Positions 20,319 to 26,097 of a DNA stretch of 26,097 nt are shown one piece after another. This DNA comes from Saccoglossus kowalevskii. Its lineage: Eukaryota; Hemichordata; Enteropneusta; Harrimaniidae. The notes under the pieces were generated by a model. That model was not told the origin of the DNA. It saw nothing but the letters and a program-made list of their open reading frames with translations, and made no database searches. How positions within the stretch are numbered: position 1 is the stretch's first letter; every line of letters begins with the position of its first letter. The translations under genes and the position numbers were made by a program. The stretch is from positions 1 through 26,097 of the forward strand of contig NW_003150743.1 in assembly GCF_000003605.2 (NCBI RefSeq), read 5' to 3'.

Positions 20319-21255
20319 TAATTAATAAAAATGTTACAAATATGCCACGATTTTCCTCCATTAATGATTGACTTCACAGAAAGAACAAATGCAGGAACGT
20401 TGCCTTATATATTTTCTATGTGTGTGATGTAAAAAAAAAAAAATTAACAGGACATTTGATCAGGGGGTCCCCCATGCAACAACTAACCACGCCCGATTGT
20501 GCTAACTTTCAACATTTGTCGGGAACCTAACCACACAGCAGCATGGATTATTTGAAATTAAACCGAATTTACGGCTATTTTATGATTTTGAATGTTTGAA
20601 ATTGATATCGCTTGCATAAGTACATTCTAGACTGACCTATGACCTCCACATACTTGGAGTAACATTACGGTAATTTAACAGCAATTTACGAAATATTTAT
20701 TCACATTTTCGAATTTTCAACAGCGGGACTTGTTAACATAATGTCACAGGTAACAATCCCGGATCAAACTACCAACTTTGCAATCGCTTTTCACAACTTT
20801 GTAAGCAGTTTGTGTTCGATTTTTCGGTTGACTGTTGTGATAATCTGTTTATATATGATGAATTCTCGGAACATTACTTAATGTTTCCGAAATTTGACTG
20901 CGAGGTTATCATGATAATCACGTAGGTTAATTATACAATCAACTCCGCCAATATTTCCTTCGTTTTTGCAACTTTGCACGTTGTTTTCGATCATTTCCGT
21001 CAGCTCAAATGAACATCTATAGGCTGCTTTCAACTGGATTTTATTAAATTTGTCGACTTTACAACTGGGCTTTTCTATATGGCAACAACTTAGGTCATAT
21101 ATACAAATACATCTACCATCTTTGCAATTACTTTGCACAACTTTGCAATCACTTTGAACAACTTTGCATTGTGCGATAATAGCGTAAAACTCACTACGTG
21201 CCGACAGAATTAACAACTTGTTCGCGACAATAAGAAGGAATTTGAAACTTTCCAT
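20319..21255. repeat. Monomer 23, B class, 937 bases
   Basis: B segment at 20868-20898 (attactta centre). The left end carries a long A-run and ggacatttgatca as in copy 4. From about 20850 to the end it is almost identical to copy 25 at an offset of 1873 (cacgtaggttaattat, catttccgtcagctcaaat). The fused minus-strand frame of 125 codons is open (20878-21255). Confidence 0.95.
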
Positions 21256-22191
21256 TAATTAATAAAAATGTTACAAATATGCCACGATTTTCCTCCATTA
21301 ATGATTGACTTCACAGAAAGAAAAAATGCAGAATCGTTGCCTTATATCTTTTCTATGTGTGTGATGTAACAAACAAAAAATTAACAGGTCATTTGCTCAG
21401 GGGATCTCCCATGCAACAACTAACCACGCCCGATTGTGCTTTACTTTCAACATTTATCGGGAACCGAACCACACAGCTGCATGGATTATTTGAAAAAAAC
21501 CGTATTTACGGCTATTTTATGTTTTAGAATGTTTAAAATTGATATCGCTTGCACATGTACATTCTAGATTGACCTATAACCTCCACATACTTGGAGTAAC
21601 ATTACGGTAATTTAACAGCAATTTACGAAATATTTATTCACATTTTCGAATTTTGAACTGCGGGACTTGTTAACATAATGTCACAGGTAACAATCCCGGA
21701 TCAAACTCTCAACTTTGCAATCGCTTTTCATAACTTTGTAAGCAGTTTGTGTTCGATTTTTCGGTTGACTGTTGTGATAATCTGTTTATATATGATGAAT
21801 TCTCGGAACATTAATTAATGTTCCGAAATTTGACTGCGGGGTTATCATGATAATCACTTAGGTTAAATATACAATCAACTCCGCCAATATTTCTTTCGTT
21901 TTTGCAACTTTGCACGTTGTTTTCGATCATTTCTGTCAGCTCAAGTGAACATCTATAAGCTGCTTTCAACTGGCTTTTATTAAATTTGTCGACTTTACAA
22001 CTGGGCTTTTCTATATGGCAACAACATAGGTGATATATACAAATACATCTACCTTCTTTGAAATTACTTTGCTCAACTTTGCAATCACTTTGAACAACTT
22101 TGCCTTGTGCGATAATAGCGTAAATCTCACTACGTGCCGACAGAATTAACAACTTGTTCGCGACAATAAGAAGGAATTTGCAACTTTCCAT
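21256..22191. repeat. Monomer 24, B class, 936 bases
   Basis: B segment at 21805-21834 is one T shorter than in other copies, which turns the imperfect palindrome into a perfect 24-base one (21803-21826). It has private tgaaaaaaaccg and a cluster of changes in the 21-base repeat block (ttgaaattactttgctc). The minus-strand frame is open at 126 codons (21811-22191) with a shifted last few residues. Confidence 0.95.
21803..21826. repeat. Perfect 24-base palindrome
   Basis: In monomer 24 the loss of one T from gtttcc makes the B-segment inverted repeat perfect over 12 + 12 bases (half-site tcggaacattaa). All other B copies have one unpaired T or a changed centre. Confidence 0.9.
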
Positions 22192-23128
22192 TAATTAATA
22201 AAAATGTTACAAATATGCCACGATTTTCCTCCATTAATGATTGACTTCACAGAAAGAAAAAATGCAGGATCGTTGCCTTATATCTTTTCTATGTGTGTGA
22301 TGTAACAAAAAAAATTCAACAGGTCATTTGCTCAAGGGGTCTCCCATGCAACAACTAACGACGCCCGATTGTGCTTTACTTTAAACATTTGACGGGAACC
22401 GAACCACACAGCTGCATGGATTATTTGAAATTAAACCGTATTTACGGCTATTTTATGTTTTTGAATGTTTGAAATTGATATCGCTTGCACAAGTACAATC
22501 TAGATTGACCTATGACCTCCACATACTTGGAGTAATATTACGGTAATTTAACAGCAATTTACGAAATATTTATTCACATTTTCGAATTTTGAACTGCGGG
22601 ACTTGTTAACATAATGTCACAGGTAACAATCCCGGATCAAACTATCAACTTTGCAATCGCTTTTCACAACTTTGTAAGCAGTTTGTGTTCGATTTTTCGG
22701 TTGACTGTTGTGATAATCTGTTTATATATGATGAATTCTCGGAACATTACTTAATGTTTCCGAAATTTGACTGCGAGGTTATCATGATAATCACGTAGGT
22801 TAATTATACAATCAACTCCGCCAATATTTCCTTCGTTTTTGCAACTTTGCACGTTGTTTTCGATCATTTCCGTCAGCTCAAATGAACATCTATAAGCTGC
22901 TTTCAACTGGATTTTATTAAATTTGTCGACTTTACAACTGGGCTTTTCTATATGGCAACAACTTAGGTCATATATACAAATACATCTACCATCTTTGCAA
23001 TTACTTTGCACAACTTTGCAATCACTTTGAACAACTTTGCATTGTGCGATAATAGCGTAAAACTCACTACGTGCCGACAGAATTAACAACTTGTTCGCGA
23101 CAATAAGAAGGAATTTGAAACTTTCCAT
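22192..23128. repeat. Monomer 25, B class, 937 bases
   Basis: B segment at 22741-22771 (attactta centre). The left half has the caaggggtctccc / taacgacgcc haplotype and the tgacgggaaccg and gtaatattacgg variants of copy 20. The right part is a near copy of monomer 23. The predicted 125-residue minus-strand product (22751-23128) is the same as that of copy 23. Confidence 0.95.
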
Positions 23129-24035
23129 TAATTAATAAAAATGTTACAAATATGCCACGATTTTCCTCCATTAATGATTGACTTCACAGAAAGAAAAAAT
23201 GCAGAAACGTTGCCTTATATCTTTTCTATGTGTGTGATGTAACAAACAAAATTCAACAGGTCATTTGCTCAGTGGGACTCCCATGCAACAACTAACCACG
23301 CCCGATTGTGCTTTACTTTCAACATTTGTCGGGTACCTAACCACACAGCTGCATGGATTACTTGATATTAAACCGAATTTACGGCTATTTTATGTTTTTG
23401 AATGGTTGAAATTGATATCGCTTGCACAAGTACATTCTAGATTGACCTATGACCTCCACATACTTGGAGTAACATTACGGTAATTTAACAGCAATTTACG
23501 AAATATTTATTCACATTTTCGAATTTCGAACTGCGGGACTTGTTAACATAATGTCACAGGTAACAATCCCGGATCAAACTATCAACTTTGCAATCGCTTT
23601 TCACAACTTTGTAAGCAGTTTGTGTTCGATTTTTCGGTTGACTGTTGTGATAATCTGTTTATATATGAGGCATTCTCTGTGGGGTTGTCTTGATAATGAC
23701 TTAGGTTAAATATACAATCAACTCCGCCAATATTTATTCGTTTTTCCAAATTTGCACGTTGTTTTCGATCATTTTACTGTCAGCTCAAGTGAACATCTAT
23801 AGGCTGCTCTCAACTGGCTTTTATTAAATTTGTAGACTTTACAACTGGGCTTTTCTATATGCCAACAACTTAGGTCATATATACAAATACATCTACCATA
23901 TTTGCAATTACTTTGTACAACTTTGTAATCACTTTGAACAACTTTGCATTCTGCGATAATAGCGTAAAACTCACTACGTGCCGACAGAATTAACAACTTG
24001 TTCGCGACAATAAGAAGGAATTTGAAACTTTCCAT
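23129..24035. repeat. Monomer 26, A class, 907 bases
   Basis: Return to the A class after four B copies. It is close to the copy 2-4 consensus and has a consensus hairpin (23534-23571) and DR1-like site (23443-23455). Private tttattcgtttttccaaa near 23733 lacks 2 bases. The minus-strand 88-codon frame is open (23769-24035), and a chance plus-strand frame of 72 codons lies at 23265-23483. Confidence 0.95.
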
Positions 24036-24943
24036 TAATTAATAAAAATGTTACAAATATGCCACGATTTTCCTCCATTAATGATTGACTTCACAGAAAG
24101 AAAAAATGCAGGAACGTTGCCTTATATCTTTTCTATGTGTGTGATGTAACAAACAAAATTCAACAGGTCATTTGCTCAAGGGGTCTCCCATGCAACAACT
24201 AACGACGCCTGATTGTGCTTTACTTTAAACATTTGTCGGGAACCGAACCACACAGCTGCATGGATTATTTGAAATTAAACCGTATTGACGGCTATTTTAT
24301 GTTTTTGAATGTTTGAAATTGATATCGCTTGCACAAGTACATTCTAGATTGACCTATGACCTCCACATACTTGGAGAAACATCACGGTAATTTAACAGCA
24401 ATTTACGAAATATTTATTCACATTTTCGAATTTTGAACTGCGGGAATTGTTAACATAATGTCACAGGTAACAATCCCGGATCAAACTATCAACTTTGCAA
24501 TCGCTTTTCACAACTTTGTAAGCAGTTTGTGTTCGATTTTTCGGTTGACTGTTGTGATAATCTGTTTATATATGAGGAATTCTCTGTGGGGTTGTCATGG
24601 TAATGACTTAGGTTAAATATACAATCAACTCCGCCAATATTTCCTTCGTTTTTCCAACTTTGCACTTTGTTTTCGATCATTTTACTGTCAGCTCAAGTGA
24701 ACATCTATAGGCTGCACTCAACTGGCTTTTATTAAATTTGTCGACTTTACAACTGGGCTTTTCTATATGCCAACAACTTAGGTCATATATACAAATACAT
24801 CTACCATCTTTGCAATTACTTTGCACAACTTTGCAATCACTTTGAACAACTTTGCATGGTGCGATAACAGCGTAAAACTCACTACGTGCCGACAGAATTA
24901 ACAACTTGTTCGCGACAATAAGAAGGAATTTGAAACTTTCCAT
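24036..24943. repeat. Monomer 27, A class, 908 bases
   Basis: Third member of the copy 16/21/27 sub-variant in its right half. The left half has the caaggggtctccc / taacgacgcc haplotype of copies 3, 19 and 25. Private ggagaaacatcacgg lies near 24375. Both minus-strand frames are open (24489-24680 and 24677-24943). Confidence 0.95.
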
Positions 24944-25851
24944 TAATTAATAAAAATGTTACAAATATGCCACGATTTTACTCTATTAATGATTGACTTC
25001 ACAGAAAGACAAAATGCAGGAACGTTGCCTTATATATTTTCTATGTGTGTGATGTAACAAAAAAAAATTAACAGGTCATTTGCTCAGAGGGTCTCCCATG
25101 CAACAACTAACCACGCCCGATTGTGCTTTACTTTCAACATTTGTCGGGAACCGAACCACACAGCTGCATGGATTACTTGAAATTAAACCGTATTTACGGC
25201 TATTTTATGTTTTTGAATGTTTGAAATTGATATCGCTTGCACAAGTACAATCTAGATTGACCTATGACCTCCACATACTTGGAGTAACATTACGGTAATT
25301 TAACAGCAATTTACGAAATATTTATTCACATTTTCGAATTTCGAACTGCGGGACTTGTTAACATAATGTCACAGGTAACAATCCCGGATCAAACTATCAA
25401 CTTTGCAATCGCTTTTCACAACTTTGTAAGCAGTTTGTGTTCGATTTTTCGGTTGACTATTGTGATAATCTGTTTATATATGAGGCATTCTCTGTGGGGT
25501 TGTCATGATAATGACTTAGGTTAAATATACAATCAACTCCGCCAATATTTCCTTCGTTTTTCCAACTTTGCACGTTGTTTTCGATCATTTTACTGTCAGC
25601 TCATGTGAACATCTATAGGCTGCTTTCAACTGGCTTTTATTAAATTTGTCGACTTTACAACTGGGCTTTTTTATATGCCAACAACTTAGGTCATATATAC
25701 AAATACATCTACCATATTTGCAATTACTTTGCACAACTTTGCAATCACTTTGAACAACTTTGCATTCTGCGATAATAGCGTAAAACTCACTACGTGCCGA
25801 CAGAATTAACAACTTGTTCGCGAAAATAAGAAGGAATTTGAAACTTTCCAT
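24944..25851. repeat. Monomer 28, A class, 908 bases
   Basis: Last complete copy. It begins gattttactctatt as in copies 4 and 14, and its right end (cagctcatgtgaac, ctttttta) matches copy 13. The hairpin is at 25349-25386 and the DR1-like site at 25258-25270. The minus-strand 88-codon frame is open (25585-25851), and a chance plus-strand frame lies at 25080-25298. Confidence 0.95.
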
Positions 25852-26097
25852 TAATTAATAAAAATGTTACAAATATGCCACGATTTTACTCTATTAATGA
25901 TTGACTTCACAGAAAGAAAAAATGCAGGAACGTTGTTTTATATATTTTCTATGTGTGTGATCAAAAAAAAAATTAACAGGTCATTTGCTCAGGGGGTCTC
26001 CCATGCAACAACTAACCACGCCCGATTGTGTTTTACTTTCAACATTTGTCGGGAACCGAACCACACAGCTGCATGGATTATTTGAAATAAATGATGA
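25852..26097. repeat. Partial monomer, left end only
   Basis: Follows the monomer consensus from the anchor into the region after gctgcatggattatttgaaat. It has a 4-base loss in gtgatcaaaaaa (about 25958) and a long A-run. The final six or so bases (from about 26092) no longer match any other copy, which may be a private change or the edge of the array. Confidence 0.9.

Larger units (their letters stand above)
1..26097. repeat. Satellite DNA array, ~0.92 kb monomer, 28 full copies
   Basis: Every part of the window is a copy of the same unit in the same orientation. The anchor ccattaatta (minus-strand ATG) recurs with its ATG ending at 123, 1028, 1936, 2844, 3751, 4663, 5574, 6483, 7388, 8294, 9206, 10142, 11073, 11978, 12916, 13854, 14761, 15666, 16603, 17541, 18477, 19385, 20318, 21255, 22191, 23128, 24035, 24943 and 25851. 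The 28 intervals average about 919 bases and fall into two classes, 905-912 (A) and 931-938 (B). Copies differ by scattered substitutions and 1-4 base indels. No unrelated insertion is seen. A tandem array of this length, unit size and gene-free nature is typical of eukaryotic satellite DNA; the species and family are not recognised. Landmarks in each unit include a SalI-type gtcgac, an NruI-type tcgcga, a conserved hairpin and a 21-base direct repeat. Confidence 0.97.

Noticed and set aside
1-26097. CRISPR array
   Set aside because: The repeat is 0.9 kb and continuous; there are no short identical repeats separated by unique spacers.
1-26097. Transposon or retroelement origin inside the array
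   Set aside because: No transposase or reverse transcriptase motif, no terminal repeats at monomer ends and no target-site duplications were seen. The monomer could still derive from an old non-autonomous element, which the sequence alone does not show.
1-26097. tRNA, rRNA or 5S-type gene units in the tandem repeat
   Set aside because: No A/B box pair, anticodon-arm structure or recognisable rRNA segment was found; composition and frequent indels do not fit a conserved RNA gene.

Overview
The whole window is one head-to-tail satellite DNA array. It holds 28 complete monomers of about 0.91-0.94 kb, plus a 123-base partial copy on the left and a 246-base partial copy on the right. Monomers were phased on a motif present in every copy (ccattaatta, following gaaacttt). 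The spacing of this anchor gives lengths of 905-912 or 931-938 bases with nothing in between. No unrelated DNA interrupts the array, and I recognise no conventional gene, RNA gene, transposon or CRISPR array. Base composition is AT-rich (roughly two thirds A+T by eye). Long monomers, near-identity between copies and absence of genes point to a heterochromatic, centromeric or subtelomeric-type satellite of a eukaryote. I cannot name the species or match the satellite to a known family.

Layout: copies 1-10 (124-9206) are all the short 'A' class. From copy 11 onward (9207-25851), A copies and long 'B' copies are mixed: B = 11, 12, 14, 15, 18, 19, 20, 22, 23, 24, 25 and A = 13, 16, 17, 21, 26, 27, 28. 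The B class carries a 30-31-base segment with a palindrome at its heart. It also lacks 2 bases about 130 bases further on in most copies. Shared rare variants show that copies were duplicated in blocks of one, two and five monomers, and that some monomers are A/B chimeras. This is the expected record of unequal crossing over and gene conversion.

Each monomer has internal structure. Three degenerate subunits about 170-195 bases apart can be aligned through landmark motifs. A bulged hairpin of about 12 base pairs sits in the first subunit, and the B palindrome occupies the matching place in the second. A 21-base direct repeat lies near the right end, and most copies carry a perfect nuclear-receptor-type DR1 sequence (aggtcataggtca on the minus strand).

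The only open reading frames are short ones repeated with the satellite. The most regular is on the minus strand: 88 codons in A copies and 125 codons, by in-frame fusion, in B copies. It is broken in about 40% of copies by shared nonsense changes and private frameshifts, so I treat it as probably non-coding. Its signal-peptide-like start and Cys-rich body are recorded for checking.
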